Origin: Pedobacter cryotolerans
GTDB taxonomy: Bacteria > Bacteroidota > Bacteroidia > Sphingobacteriales > Sphingobacteriaceae
Direction: 5' to 3'
Assembly (NCBI RefSeq): GCF_005116475.1
Contig: NZ_SWBO01000012.1
Coordinates: forward strand, 37,108-101,107
Length of the DNA stretch: 64,000 nucleotides
A model generated the notes under the pieces. The model did not search any database and had not been told where the DNA came from. It was given only the letters and a program-made list of their open reading frames with translations. Both the position numbers and the translations under genes were made by a program. Numbering within the stretch: the stretch's first letter is position 1; the number at the start of each line of letters is the position of its first letter. This document shows, piece by piece, positions 1 through 8,924 of this stretch.

Positions 1-1
1 A

Positions 2-85
2 ATAATGGGCGTTGCTAATAAAGAATTAGCAGGTAAAGCTGATGGAAAATTAATAGGAGAAATTGTTAAAGCTAAGCTTGCCTAG
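2..85 (+). CDS. GatB/YqeY-domain protein, C-terminal fragment
   Basis: Only the last 27 codons lie in the window, and the reading frame is open at the left edge. The visible tail contains MGVANKELAGKADGKLIGEI and ends KAKLA. It resembles the C-terminus of YqeY-like proteins, where a conserved Gly-Lys-Ala-Asp-Gly-Lys-Leu segment closes the GatB/YqeY helical domain. In GatB this domain helps bind tRNA during transamidation; the role of free-standing YqeY proteins is not settled. The call rests on this short motif alone. The next gene starts about 100 bases downstream on the same strand. Confidence 0.6.
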   Translation: MMGVANKELAGKADGKLIGEIVKAKLA

Positions 86-186
86 GTGTTTAAACATTAG
101 GTTTTCTAAAAAATATTAATAATAATTACCTTAATTAAGTTTACTCTATTAACTTAGTAGCACATACCAAACAGCTTAAATAGAAT

Positions 187-951
187 ATGAAATACGAAGT
201 AATTGAAGAAGAGGGTTTTAAGTATATTGAAGCGGGTGAAGGCGAACCACTTGTATTACTTCATGGTTTAATGGGAGAGTTAAGTAATTGGGAACCTGCC
301 ATAGATCATTTTAAACAAAATTACCGTGTAATTGTTCCAATATTGCCTATTTACGATCTTCCATTGTTAACTTTAGGTGTAAAAAGCTTATCAAAATATG
401 TGCTTCGATTTTTAAAGTTTAAAAAATTAAATCAGGTTGTATTAATTGGTAATTCGCTAGGAGGGCATGTTGGTTTGGTATTTACAGCTGCTCATCAGCA
501 ATTTGTTAAAGCGTTAGTTTTAACAGGAAGTTCTGGTTTATATGAAAATGCTTTTGGCGGTTCTTTCCCAAGAAGAGAAAGTAGAGATTACATTAGAGAA
601 AAAGTTGAATATACTTTTTATGATCCCGCTACGGCAACCGATGAGTTAGTAGATGAGGTTTTTAAATCTGTGAATGATCGCTCTCGTGTGATTAGAATTT
701 TGGCTTTGGCTAAATCTGCCATACGCCATAATATGGCTAAAGAATTGCCAAAAATAACTATTCCGGTTTCATTAATTTGGGGCCGACAAGATAAAATTAC
801 ACCACCAGAAGTAGCTGTAGAGTTTCATGAATTGTTACCAAATTCTGAATTGAATTGGGTTGAGGAATGCGGACACGCTCCAATGATGGAAAGACCAGAA
901 GTGTTTAACCAATATTTAGATAAATTTTTAAATAGAATTTTGTTGAAATAA
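187..951 (+). CDS. alpha/beta-fold hydrolase
   Basis: A 254-residue cytoplasmic protein with no signal peptide. The oxyanion-hole motif HGLMG lies at residues 26-30, the nucleophile elbow GNSLGG at 88-93 (Ser90), an acidic residue in the GRQDKITPP segment near 200, and the catalytic His at 230 in GHAPMMERPE. Together they form a complete Ser-Asp-His triad. This places it in the broad esterase/haloalkane-dehalogenase-like hydrolase family, but the substrate cannot be read from sequence. Its stop codon shares one base with the ATG of the CBS-domain gene (TAATG), so the two are translationally coupled and probably head the nadK-bamA operon. Confidence 0.88.
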   Translation: MKYEVIEEEGFKYIEAGEGEPLVLLHGLMGELSNWEPAIDHFKQNYRVIVPILPIYDLPLLTLGVKSLSKYVLRFLKFKKLNQVVLIGNSLGGHVGLVFTAAHQQFVKALVLTGSSGLYENAFGGSFPRRESRDYIREKVEYTFYDPATATDELVDEVFKSVNDRSRVIRILALAKSAIRHNMAKELPKITIPVSLIWGRQDKITPPEVAVEFHELLPNSELNWVEECGHAPMMERPEVFNQYLDKFLNRILLK

Positions 952-1613
952 TGATTGCCGAAGAACTCATATCGAATGTAATACCACCGCTAAAAACTTC
1001 TGACACTGTGCAGAAGGCTTTAGAAAGGATGAGTGAGTTCAAACTTTATCATTTACCTATTGTAAACGAAACTCAGTTTTTAGGTTTAGTTTCAGAAGAA
1101 GAGTTAATTGAAGTTAGAGATCAGCAATTGCCAATAGGTAGCTTATCGTTAACATTATTAAATCCATTTGTTTTTAAAGAAGCGCATATTTACGATGTGA
1201 TTAGGCTTTTTAATCAAATGCGATTGTCTTTGGTACCAGTTTTAGATTTAAATAAAAATTACTTAGGTGTAGTTTCTATCAATAATTTATTGTCTTATAC
1301 TGCCGAAACTTATGCTGTAAAAGAGTTTGGTGGCATTATTGTTTTAGAAATTAGCAATAGAAACAATTCTTTGGCGCACATGGCGCAAATAGTTGAGGCA
1401 GATAATGCACAAATTTTATCATCATACGTAAGTTCTTTTCCAGATTCAACTCGGTTAGAAATTACTTTAAAAATTAATAAAAAAGAGCTTTCTGGTATTA
1501 TTGCTTCATTTGAGCGATATAATTATGAGGTTAAAGCTGTTTTTAACAATACGCAAAACGATGATGGTTCTACAGATCGATTCAATTCTTTCATGAACTA
1601 TTTAAACGTATAA
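951..1613 (+). CDS. CBS-domain protein
   Basis: A 220-residue protein. Two CBS motifs fill roughly residues 1-120: the first has VQKALERMSEFKLYHLPIV, the second has VIRLFNQMRLSLVPVLD followed by LGVVSINNLL. Paired CBS motifs form a Bateman module that usually senses adenine nucleotides or S-adenosyl compounds. The C-terminal part, about 125-215, reads like a ferredoxin-fold ACT-type regulatory domain (GGIIVLEISNRNNSLAHMAQ), with no catalytic domain visible. It overlaps the hydrolase by one base and lies 8 bases before nadK. A nucleotide-sensing role in this operon is inference. Confidence 0.85.
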   Translation: MIAEELISNVIPPLKTSDTVQKALERMSEFKLYHLPIVNETQFLGLVSEEELIEVRDQQLPIGSLSLTLLNPFVFKEAHIYDVIRLFNQMRLSLVPVLDLNKNYLGVVSINNLLSYTAETYAVKEFGGIIVLEISNRNNSLAHMAQIVEADNAQILSSYVSSFPDSTRLEITLKINKKELSGIIASFERYNYEVKAVFNNTQNDDGSTDRFNSFMNYLNV

Positions 1614-1621
1614 AATCCCTA

Positions 1622-2503
1622 ATGAAAATAGCAATATACGGAAGAGAATTTAATGACAGTGTTTTACCCTTTGTACAACAGGTTTTTAAAGCATTATCAT
1701 TATATAAAATTGAAGTTGTAGTATATACCAAATTTTATAACTTTTTAAAAAATAAAGTAACACTACCTACAAACATTTCTACCTTTTCTGGTCACAAAGA
1801 ATTATTAACCAAAGGTGATGTTTTGTTAAGCTTAGGTGGCGATGGAACTTTATTAGATACCTTATCGCTGGTAAGAGATTCTCAAATCCCGGTTATCGGT
1901 ATAAACTTTGGGCGTTTAGGTTTTCTGGCAAGTATCAATAAAAATGAAATTGATACCGCAATTAGTGCTTTAGTAAAAGGCGAATATTCATTAGATAAAA
2001 GAGGTATTCTTAATTTAGAATCTCAAAATAATTTATTTGGTGATGAAAACTTCGCTTTAAACGATATTACAATTCACAGAAGAGATAACTCTGCCATGAT
2101 GATTATTCATGCTTACATGAATGGCGAATTTGTAAACTCTTATTGGGCCGATGGATTAATTATCGCTACACCAACAGGTTCTACAGCTTATTCGCTTAGT
2201 TGTGGCGGGCCGATTATCTTACCAAATGCACAAAGTTTTGTAATTACACCAATAGCACCTCACAATCTTAATGTAAGGCCAATTATAGTGCCTGATGATG
2301 TAGAATTAACTTTTGAAATTGAAGCAAGAAGTACAAAGTTTTTGGTTTCATGCGATTCGAGAACAGAAACTGTAGATAGATCTGTTAAAATTACCATCAA
2401 TAAAGCTAAATTTAATGTAAATCTGATCCGTTTAAATAATGAAACTTATTTAACTACGTTAAGGAATAAATTACTTTGGGGCATAGATACCCGCAACTAC
2501 TAA
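1622..2503 (+). CDS. nadK: NAD kinase
   Basis: A 293-residue ATP-NAD kinase that phosphorylates NAD to NADP in the cytoplasm. The diagnostic LGGDGTLLDT motif is at residues 71-80, with the catalytic Asp in GGDGT. The second signature, PTGSTAYSLSCGGPI, is near 185-200, and the NDITIHR segment comes before it. Length is normal for the family. The start lies 8 bases after the CBS gene, and the stop is one base before the porG start, giving a tightly packed operon. Placement of nadK directly upstream of porG-uppS-bamA is familiar in Bacteroidota. Confidence 0.96.
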   Translation: MKIAIYGREFNDSVLPFVQQVFKALSLYKIEVVVYTKFYNFLKNKVTLPTNISTFSGHKELLTKGDVLLSLGGDGTLLDTLSLVRDSQIPVIGINFGRLGFLASINKNEIDTAISALVKGEYSLDKRGILNLESQNNLFGDENFALNDITIHRRDNSAMMIIHAYMNGEFVNSYWADGLIIATPTGSTAYSLSCGGPIILPNAQSFVITPIAPHNLNVRPIIVPDDVELTFEIEARSTKFLVSCDSRTETVDRSVKITINKAKFNVNLIRLNNETYLTTLRNKLLWGIDTRNY

Positions 2504-2504
2504 A

Positions 2505-3305
2505 ATGCGCTATATTAAAATCATCAAATTCTTTTTGCTCTCCATTTTAATTTCAAATATCTCATTTGCACAACAAATAGAATTGGGTCTAAATGCTGGT
2601 GGCGCATCATATATGGGCGATTTAAATCAATACAATCCTGTTAAGATTACGGGGTTATCAGCTGGTGCTTTTGTTAAAGTAAACTTCGATCCGTATTGGG
2701 CAGTGGGCTTGCATTACAACTATGGCAAGGTTAAAGGAGCAGATTCGCTTTCTAAATTTGCTCAAGAAAGAGATCGGAATTTAAGTTTTTACACTCCATT
2801 AAATGAAGTAAGTTTATTACTCCATTTTAATTTTTTCGATTTATTTTCTCCGGCAGCAAAAAAACGATTATCACCATATCTGTTTGCAGGTGTTGGTATT
2901 TTAAATTATGAACCAAAAACTAAATACCAAGGTGAAGAATATTTATTGCGTTTATATAATACCGAAGGACAAACAGAAAATTATAAAAAATTTACAGTTA
3001 CCATTCCCTTTGGTGGCGGTGTAAAATATCGATATACTGAACATTTAACCATTTTTGGACAAGCAGGCTTTAGAAGTCCGTTAACAGATTATATTGATGA
3101 TGTAAGTGGCGTTTATGCCAACAGAAATTCGTGGCCAAATGGTGGCTTAGGGCCTGTTTTATCTGATAGATCAGGAGAAAAAACAGGAGTGTATTTAGGT
3201 GATCCGGGTACGCAACGAGGCGATTTTAGAAAAAGAGATCATTACATGTTTGTAGGTATTGGTATATCTTATACCTTTGTGAGCCAAAAATGTTTTACTT
3301 TTTAA
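2505..3305 (+). CDS. porG: DUF6089 outer-membrane beta-barrel protein, PorG-like (type IX secretion)
   Basis: A 266-residue secreted protein with an N-terminal signal peptide ending near Phe-Ala-Gln (residues 1-23). Alternating hydrophobic beta strands and GVGILNYEP, FGGGVKYRY and FVGIGISYTF segments fit a small outer-membrane barrel. The family (DUF6089) includes PorG of Porphyromonas gingivalis, an outer-membrane barrel tied to the PorK/PorN ring of the type IX secretion system. As I recall, that gene also sits immediately upstream of uppS and bamA, as here. No PorKLMN genes lie in the window, so the type IX role rests on family and synteny. The start is one base after the nadK stop. Confidence 0.82.
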   Translation: MRYIKIIKFFLLSILISNISFAQQIELGLNAGGASYMGDLNQYNPVKITGLSAGAFVKVNFDPYWAVGLHYNYGKVKGADSLSKFAQERDRNLSFYTPLNEVSLLLHFNFFDLFSPAAKKRLSPYLFAGVGILNYEPKTKYQGEEYLLRLYNTEGQTENYKKFTVTIPFGGGVKYRYTEHLTIFGQAGFRSPLTDYIDDVSGVYANRNSWPNGGLGPVLSDRSGEKTGVYLGDPGTQRGDFRKRDHYMFVGIGISYTFVSQKCFTF

Positions 3306-3324
3306 GACAGTAGATAGGGCAGAA

Positions 3325-4065
3325 ATGGGATTTAAAGAACAATTAGATATTAATCGCTTACCAGAACACATTGCCATAATTATGGATGGTAACGGCAGAT
3401 GGGCAAAAAATCAGGGTAAGTTTAGAGTTTTTGGGCACGAAAGTGGTGTTTTATCTGTAAAAGACATTGTAGAAGGTTGTGTAGATATTGGGATTAAATA
3501 TTTAACGGTATATGCGTTTTCTACAGAGAATTGGAATCGACCAATTGAAGAAGTAAACGCTTTGATGGAGCTTTTAATATCAACCATTAATGAGCAGGCC
3601 GAAACGCTAAATAAAAATAACGTAAGGTTAAATGCCATCGGCGATTTAAAATCCTTGCCACAAAAATGCATTGACGATTTAGCCAATGTAATGGAGGTAA
3701 CTAGTAAAAATAGTCGCTGTACATTAACCCTTGCTTTAAGTTACAGCGCCAAATGGGAAATTCTATCGGCAACCAAAAAAATTGCTGAACAAGTTAAAGA
3801 AGGTAAATTGAATTTAGATGAGATTAGCGAAGAACTTTTTAACGCTCAATTAACCACCTCAAATATTCCCGATCCCGAATTAATGATACGTACCAGCGGC
3901 GAGCACAGAATTAGTAATTTTTTGCTTTGGCAAATGGCGTACACCGAATTATATTTTACCGAAACCCTTTGGCCAGATTTTAGAAGAGAAGATCTTTTTG
4001 AGGCTATTGTAGATTACCAGAAACGCGAACGACGCTTTGGAAAAATTAGTGAACAACTGAACTAA
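3325..4065 (+). CDS. uppS: isoprenyl (undecaprenyl) diphosphate synthase
   Basis: A 246-residue cis-prenyltransferase. It adds isopentenyl diphosphate units to farnesyl diphosphate to make the C55 lipid carrier for peptidoglycan and surface polysaccharides. The substrate-binding HIAIIMDGNGRWAK motif is at residues 15-28, with the catalytic Asp21. The C-terminal RTSGEHRISNFLLWQ and YTELYF signature is complete. Length is typical. It lies 19 bases after porG and 63 bases before bamA, so lipid-carrier synthesis is co-transcribed with outer-membrane assembly genes. Confidence 0.97.
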   Translation: MGFKEQLDINRLPEHIAIIMDGNGRWAKNQGKFRVFGHESGVLSVKDIVEGCVDIGIKYLTVYAFSTENWNRPIEEVNALMELLISTINEQAETLNKNNVRLNAIGDLKSLPQKCIDDLANVMEVTSKNSRCTLTLALSYSAKWEILSATKKIAEQVKEGKLNLDEISEELFNAQLTTSNIPDPELMIRTSGEHRISNFLLWQMAYTELYFTETLWPDFRREDLFEAIVDYQKRERRFGKISEQLN

Positions 4066-4128
4066 TTTTAACTTTAACACTTTTTAACATGTGTTTAAAT
4101 TAACTTAGCAACGTTTTTTAGATTGTAA

Positions 4129-6669
4129 ATGAAAAGAATATACCAACTTATATTTTTGTTATTGATTGGCTTTCCAACAATAGCTCAAATTCGTAATCAG
4201 CCTCAACAGGCAACTCCTTCGTTAAAAGTAAATGGACTAAACCTCGACTACTTTGCTCCAAAAGAATATACCATTGGCGGTACAACTTTATCGGGTACGC
4301 AGTACTTAGATAAAGAAGTAATCATTACACTTTCTAAATTAACAAAAGGTGAAACTGTTATCCTTCCCGGCGAGGCAACCACTAATGCTATTAAAAACCT
4401 TTGGGCTCAAGGATTGTTTGATGATATTCAATTAAATGTTACTAAACTAATTGGTGATACCGTTTATTTTGATATTCTGGTAGTAGAACGTCCGCGTTTA
4501 ACTTCTTTTGAATTTACGGGCATTAGTAAATCACAAAAAACGGATATATCAGAAAAACTTGCCGATAAAGCAGGTAAAACGATCATCAACGATAATTTAT
4601 ACAATACCACCCGAACAATTATCAGTAAATATTTATTAGATAAAGGTTATTTCTACACCAAAATAGATTTTGAATCTAAAAAAGATCCAAACCAAGAAAA
4701 CAGTGTAATTTTACAGGTTAACATTGATAAAGGTAAACGTGTTAAAGTTCAAGAAATTAAGTTTACTGGTAATTCTGTTTTTAAATCGGCTAAACTTAGA
4801 AAATTTTTGAAAAAAACTAAACAAAGAGCTTTTTACAAAGTTTTTGGTAGCGGTAAATTCAATAAAGAAAAATACGAAGAAGATAAGTTGGCGCTAGTAG
4901 CAAAAATGCAAGAGAGAGGTTACAGAGATGCAGCCATTTTAAAAGATAGCATTTACCGTTACAATGATAAAACTGTAGGTATACAAATTGATTTGTACGA
5001 AGGACCCAAATATTATTTTGGTGATATTACCTGGGTTGGAAATGCAAAGTACGCTACAGAATATCTTAAAAAGGTTTTTGGTATAGAAAAAGGAGAATTA
5101 TTTAGTGAAGAAAAGTTAGAGAAAAAATTGCGTGGTAGTGCCAATGGCGATGATGTTTCTAGTGTTTACCTTAATGATGGTTATTTAACTTTTAACATAG
5201 ATCCGGTACAAACCAGAATACATGGTGATACGGTTGATGTTGAAATGCGCATGTACGAAGGGCCTCAGTTTACCAATAATAAAATTACCATCAAAGGCAA
5301 TACCATAACAAACGATAAGGTAGTTGTACGTGAGATTCAAATGAAACCTGGTGATAAGTTCTCTAAAGAGCAACTGGTGCAAAGTGTACGTAGAATTGGT
5401 GCATTAGGTAATTTTGATGAATCTAAGACTAATCCTATTCCTAAACCAAATGCAGATGGTACGGTTGATATTGAGTTTAATGTAGAAGAGAAACCTTCAG
5501 ATCAGATAGAATTATCTGGTGGTTTTGGTGGTGGCCGTGTTATTGGTACATTAGGTTTAACTTTTAACAACTTCTCGTTAAAAAATATATTCAACGGCGA
5601 GGCTTATAGACCATTGCCAAAAGGTGATGGACAGAAACTAAGTTTACGTGGACAAACGAATGGTAAATTTTATCAATCTTATAGTTTCTCATTTTCTGAG
5701 CCTTGGTTAGGTGGTAAAAAACCTGTTAGTTTTGGCTTAAGTGCATTTACTTCCTTACAGTCTAATGGTATTGATGCAAGCAATGCACAGTTTCAAAAAA
5801 TTCGTTTAAACGGGGTTTCAATAAGTTTAGGTAGAAGATTGAAGTGGCCAGATAACTGGTTCTCATTAACTCACAGTGTTAATTTAAACCAATACATATT
5901 AAATAATTACCCTGGGTTTTTATTTAGTACGGGAACATCTTACAACTTAAACTTGACGCAAGAAATAGCAAGAGATTCAAGAAATCATAATATTTTCCCA
6001 ACAGGTGGTGCTTACATTAGGTTTACTATACAAGCTACTCCACCTTACTCATTGTTAAACAATGTTAACTACTCTACCGCATCAGATTTACAACGTTATA
6101 AATTTACAGAATACCATAAATGGAAATTCGAATCGCAATGGTTCACAAACGTAGTGGGTAAGTTGGTGTTTAAAGCACAAGCTCAATTTGGGTTCTTGGG
6201 TAGTTACAATAGTGCTGTTGGTCAATCTGCTTTCGAAAGATTTAAATTAGGAGGAGATGGGATGCAAGGTTTCGACTTTTTACAAGGATCTGAGCTAATC
6301 GCAATGCGTGGTTATTCAAATAACTCAGTTATACCGGTAGGTGCAAACCCAACCATTGCACAAAACTCTGGTAGCCCAATATTTAATAAATATGTAATGG
6401 AATTACGTTATCCAGTAATTAGCTCGCAACAAGCAACTGCATTTATGACAGTTTTTGCCGAAGGTGGTAACACTTGGGATAAGTTTAGCGATTTTAATCC
6501 GTTTAATATCAGAAGATCTGTTGGTGTTGGTGCAAAAATATTTTTACCGATATTTGGATTGTTAGGTATTGATTATGGTTATGGTTTTGATAGAATTCCA
6601 GGCGTTCCAGATGCAAACAAAGGTCAATTCCACTTTAGTATAGCACAACAAATGGGAGGATTTAATTAA
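4129..6669 (+). CDS. bamA: BamA outer-membrane protein assembly factor
   Basis: An 846-residue Omp85 protein, the central insertase for outer-membrane beta-barrels. A signal peptide (about residues 1-20) ends at Ile-Ala-Gln. Five POTRA-type repeats follow across roughly 60-450; recognisable strands include VKVQEIKFTGNSVF and FTNNKITIKGNTI. A C-terminal barrel occupies about 460-846. Barrel landmarks are RLKWPDNWFSL, SRNHNIFPTGG and the RGY motif in MRGYSN near residue 727. The last residues, FSIAQQMGGFN, do not end in the usual aromatic residue. Downstream are two Skp chaperone genes. The partner BamD is encoded at the other end of the window. Confidence 0.96.
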   Translation: MKRIYQLIFLLLIGFPTIAQIRNQPQQATPSLKVNGLNLDYFAPKEYTIGGTTLSGTQYLDKEVIITLSKLTKGETVILPGEATTNAIKNLWAQGLFDDIQLNVTKLIGDTVYFDILVVERPRLTSFEFTGISKSQKTDISEKLADKAGKTIINDNLYNTTRTIISKYLLDKGYFYTKIDFESKKDPNQENSVILQVNIDKGKRVKVQEIKFTGNSVFKSAKLRKFLKKTKQRAFYKVFGSGKFNKEKYEEDKLALVAKMQERGYRDAAILKDSIYRYNDKTVGIQIDLYEGPKYYFGDITWVGNAKYATEYLKKVFGIEKGELFSEEKLEKKLRGSANGDDVSSVYLNDGYLTFNIDPVQTRIHGDTVDVEMRMYEGPQFTNNKITIKGNTITNDKVVVREIQMKPGDKFSKEQLVQSVRRIGALGNFDESKTNPIPKPNADGTVDIEFNVEEKPSDQIELSGGFGGGRVIGTLGLTFNNFSLKNIFNGEAYRPLPKGDGQKLSLRGQTNGKFYQSYSFSFSEPWLGGKKPVSFGLSAFTSLQSNGIDASNAQFQKIRLNGVSISLGRRLKWPDNWFSLTHSVNLNQYILNNYPGFLFSTGTSYNLNLTQEIARDSRNHNIFPTGGAYIRFTIQATPPYSLLNNVNYSTASDLQRYKFTEYHKWKFESQWFTNVVGKLVFKAQAQFGFLGSYNSAVGQSAFERFKLGGDGMQGFDFLQGSELIAMRGYSNNSVIPVGANPTIAQNSGSPIFNKYVMELRYPVISSQQATAFMTVFAEGGNTWDKFSDFNPFNIRRSVGVGAKIFLPIFGLLGIDYGYGFDRIPGVPDANKGQFHFSIAQQMGGFN

Positions 6670-6758
6670 GGTTGTAACACATATAGTTTATCATTATTTA
6701 AAAATGGCATAGTTTTTAGCTAACTAAATGTAATCAACTATAAAAACACAACACACCA

Positions 6759-7289
6759 ATGAAAAAATTAATATTAGCCAGCTTTTTGCTTCTAATGGGT
6801 TTAGGGGCTTCAGCACAAAAATTTGCTTACGTAGATACAGAGTATATTCTTAAGCATTTACCAGATTATAAAGCCGCAAACAGCCAATTAGATGGTTTAT
6901 CTGCTCAGTATCAAAAACAGATTGATGATAGTTTTGTACAAATAGATAAAATGTACAAAGCTTACCAAGCAGATCAGGTTTTACTAACGGATGACATGCG
7001 CAAACGCAGAGAAAACGATATTATTGAAAGCGAAAAAAAGGCAAAAGAAATGCAACGCCAGAAATTCGGACCAGAAGGTGAACTTTTTCAAATGCGAGTT
7101 AAATTATTAAAACCAATACAGGAAAAAGTTTCTACAGTTATTGGCGAAACTGCAAAAAATAAATTCATAGATTTCGTTTTCGATAAAAGCAGCGAATCTA
7201 CCATGATGATTTATGCAAGTGCCAATTACGATATCAGCAATGATGTTATTGTTAGGTTAGGTTACAAACCTGGTACGCTTGTTAAATAA
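6759..7289 (+). CDS. OmpH/Skp-family periplasmic chaperone (copy 1)
   Basis: A 176-residue protein with a signal peptide ending Ala-Ser-Ala-Gln near residue 20. Mature Skp-like sequence follows (KFAYVDTEYILKHLPDY), then a long charged helical stretch at about 50-115 that would form the coiled-coil tentacle, then a C-terminal beta segment. Skp trimers hold unfolded outer-membrane proteins on their way to the Bam complex. The gene is 89 bases after bamA, and a second Skp gene follows after 50 bases. Tandem skp genes after bamA are usual in Bacteroidota. Confidence 0.92.
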   Translation: MKKLILASFLLLMGLGASAQKFAYVDTEYILKHLPDYKAANSQLDGLSAQYQKQIDDSFVQIDKMYKAYQADQVLLTDDMRKRRENDIIESEKKAKEMQRQKFGPEGELFQMRVKLLKPIQEKVSTVIGETAKNKFIDFVFDKSSESTMMIYASANYDISNDVIVRLGYKPGTLVK

Positions 7290-7339
7290 ACAAACAACAC
7301 ACAAATAGATTATAAAACAATTATTAAGTAAAATAGAAA

Positions 7340-7924
7340 ATGAGAAAGTTAATTAACGTATTATTTGTAGCAGCTGGATTATTAATTACTAGCACTGCTG
7401 CAAATGCACAACAAAAATTCGGTCACTTAAACTCTGATGAGATTTATGCAACAATGCCAGAAGCTAAGGCAGCACAAACTACTTTAGAAAATTTGGCTAA
7501 AACAAAACAAGGTGAAATTGATAAAATGATCACTGAATATCAAGCTAAATATAAAGCAGCTATTGATAAAGAGAAAACATTAAGTGAAGCAAACAAAGAA
7601 GCTGTTGGTAAAGAATTACAAGCGGCTCAAGTTGAGTTAGGCGATCTTCAAAAAAGAATTGAGGATGCTCGTACCAAAGCTACTACTGATGTACAAGCAG
7701 AACAAGGAAAATTATATCCTCCAATTAACCAAAAATTATCTACAGCAATGGGTGTAGTTGCTAAAGAAAAAGGTTTGGCTTATGTTTTTGATATTTCTGC
7801 TTCTGCAGGTTTCAATAACTTAATTTATTTTGATGGTGGCGAAGATATTACTGCTGCGGTTAAAACCAAATTGGGTATTTCAGCAAGTGCTAAACCAGCT
7901 GCAACTCCAATTAAAAAACCATAA
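7340..7924 (+). CDS. OmpH/Skp-family periplasmic chaperone (copy 2)
   Basis: A 194-residue paralog of the preceding gene. The signal peptide ends Ala-Asn-Ala-Gln near residue 24. The mature start KFGHLNSDEIYATMPE matches the Skp family start, and residues 45-120 are a Lys/Glu/Ala-rich coiled coil. The C-terminus has a short Ala-Pro-Lys-rich tail (KPAATPIKKP) absent from copy 1. It closes the operon: an intrinsic terminator lies 26 bases after its stop. The two copies differ enough to suggest old duplication and divergence in client range (inference). Confidence 0.92.
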   Translation: MRKLINVLFVAAGLLITSTAANAQQKFGHLNSDEIYATMPEAKAAQTTLENLAKTKQGEIDKMITEYQAKYKAAIDKEKTLSEANKEAVGKELQAAQVELGDLQKRIEDARTKATTDVQAEQGKLYPPINQKLSTAMGVVAKEKGLAYVFDISASAGFNNLIYFDGGEDITAAVKTKLGISASAKPAATPIKKP

Positions 7925-7949
7925 TTAAGGTTTAAAATAATTATCTTAG

Positions 7950-7985
7950 CGGAATAAGGTTTAAATATCTTATTCCGTTTTTTTT
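7950..7985 (+). terminator. intrinsic terminator after the bamA-skp operon
   Basis: A perfect 9-bp stem, CGGAATAAG (7950-7958) and CTTATTCCG (7969-7977), with a 10-base loop, followed by eight T residues (7978-7985). The T tract abuts the murI start codon at 7986, so murI must be transcribed by read-through or from a promoter within this same short gap. Confidence 0.9.
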
Positions 7986-8810
7986 ATGGATAAATTATCA
8001 ATTGGTGTTTTCGATTCGGGCTTTGGTGGCTTAACAGTTTTTAAATCTATTGCTGAAAAATTACCACAGTATAATTATATTTATTTAGGTGATAATGCCC
8101 GTTCGCCATACGGCGATCATTCTTTCGAAACCGTATATCAATATACATTAGAGTGTGTAGAATGGCTTTTTGCAAAAGGTTGTCCTTTAGTTATTTTGGC
8201 ATGTAACACAGCATCTGCTAAAGCATTAAGAAATATACAGCAATTAGATTTGCCTAAAAAATATCCAAATCATCGCGTTTTAGGTGTAATTAGACCAACA
8301 GCAGAAGTAATAGGTGAGTACACCAAATCGCAAAATGTTGGCGTAATGGGCACACGTGGTACCGTAAATTCAAATTCTTATCCAATCGAGATTAATCACT
8401 TCTTTCCTTCGGTTAAAGTGCATCAGCAAGCCTGCCCAATGTGGGTGCCTATTATCGAGAATAATGAGCACGAAAATGATGGTGCTGATTATTTTGTAGA
8501 TCAATACATCAAAGAATTGTTAAATCAATCTGCTGAAATTGATTGTGTGCTTTTAGCTTGCACACATTATCCATTGCTTATTCCTAAGCTCAAAAAATAT
8601 CTACCAAACCATATTAATTTATTAGCACAGGGTGATATTGTAGCAAATAGCTTAGCAGATTATTTACTTAGGCATCCAGCAATAGAAAACCAATTGGCTA
8701 AAAATTCCAATCACGAGTTTTATACATCTGGAGATGTGAATGCTTTTAATCAACATGCCTCTGTTTTTTTGGGTAAAAGCATTGGTGCAAAAGCGATGGT
8801 AAAAGGCTAA
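7986..8810 (+). CDS. murI: glutamate racemase
   Basis: A 274-residue cytoplasmic enzyme that makes D-glutamate for peptidoglycan. The first catalytic region GVFDSGFGGLTV starts at residue 7 (Asp10). The first catalytic Cys is Cys73 in ACNTASA. The second is in LLACTHYPLL near 190. GDNARSPYG, the substrate-loop motif, is at 35-43. Length is normal. It sits directly after the bamA-skp terminator, as in other Bacteroidota. Confidence 0.96.
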   Translation: MDKLSIGVFDSGFGGLTVFKSIAEKLPQYNYIYLGDNARSPYGDHSFETVYQYTLECVEWLFAKGCPLVILACNTASAKALRNIQQLDLPKKYPNHRVLGVIRPTAEVIGEYTKSQNVGVMGTRGTVNSNSYPIEINHFFPSVKVHQQACPMWVPIIENNEHENDGADYFVDQYIKELLNQSAEIDCVLLACTHYPLLIPKLKKYLPNHINLLAQGDIVANSLADYLLRHPAIENQLAKNSNHEFYTSGDVNAFNQHASVFLGKSIGAKAMVKG

Positions 8811-8924
8811 ATTCTCATTCTTAAATGATTAGCATTTAAATTACCTTACTGTGTAAAATCGTTTCATTTTTGGTTAGGTTTTAAAAGTTTAAAAGGTTAA
8901 TTTTGCGGCTCAATCATCAATTCA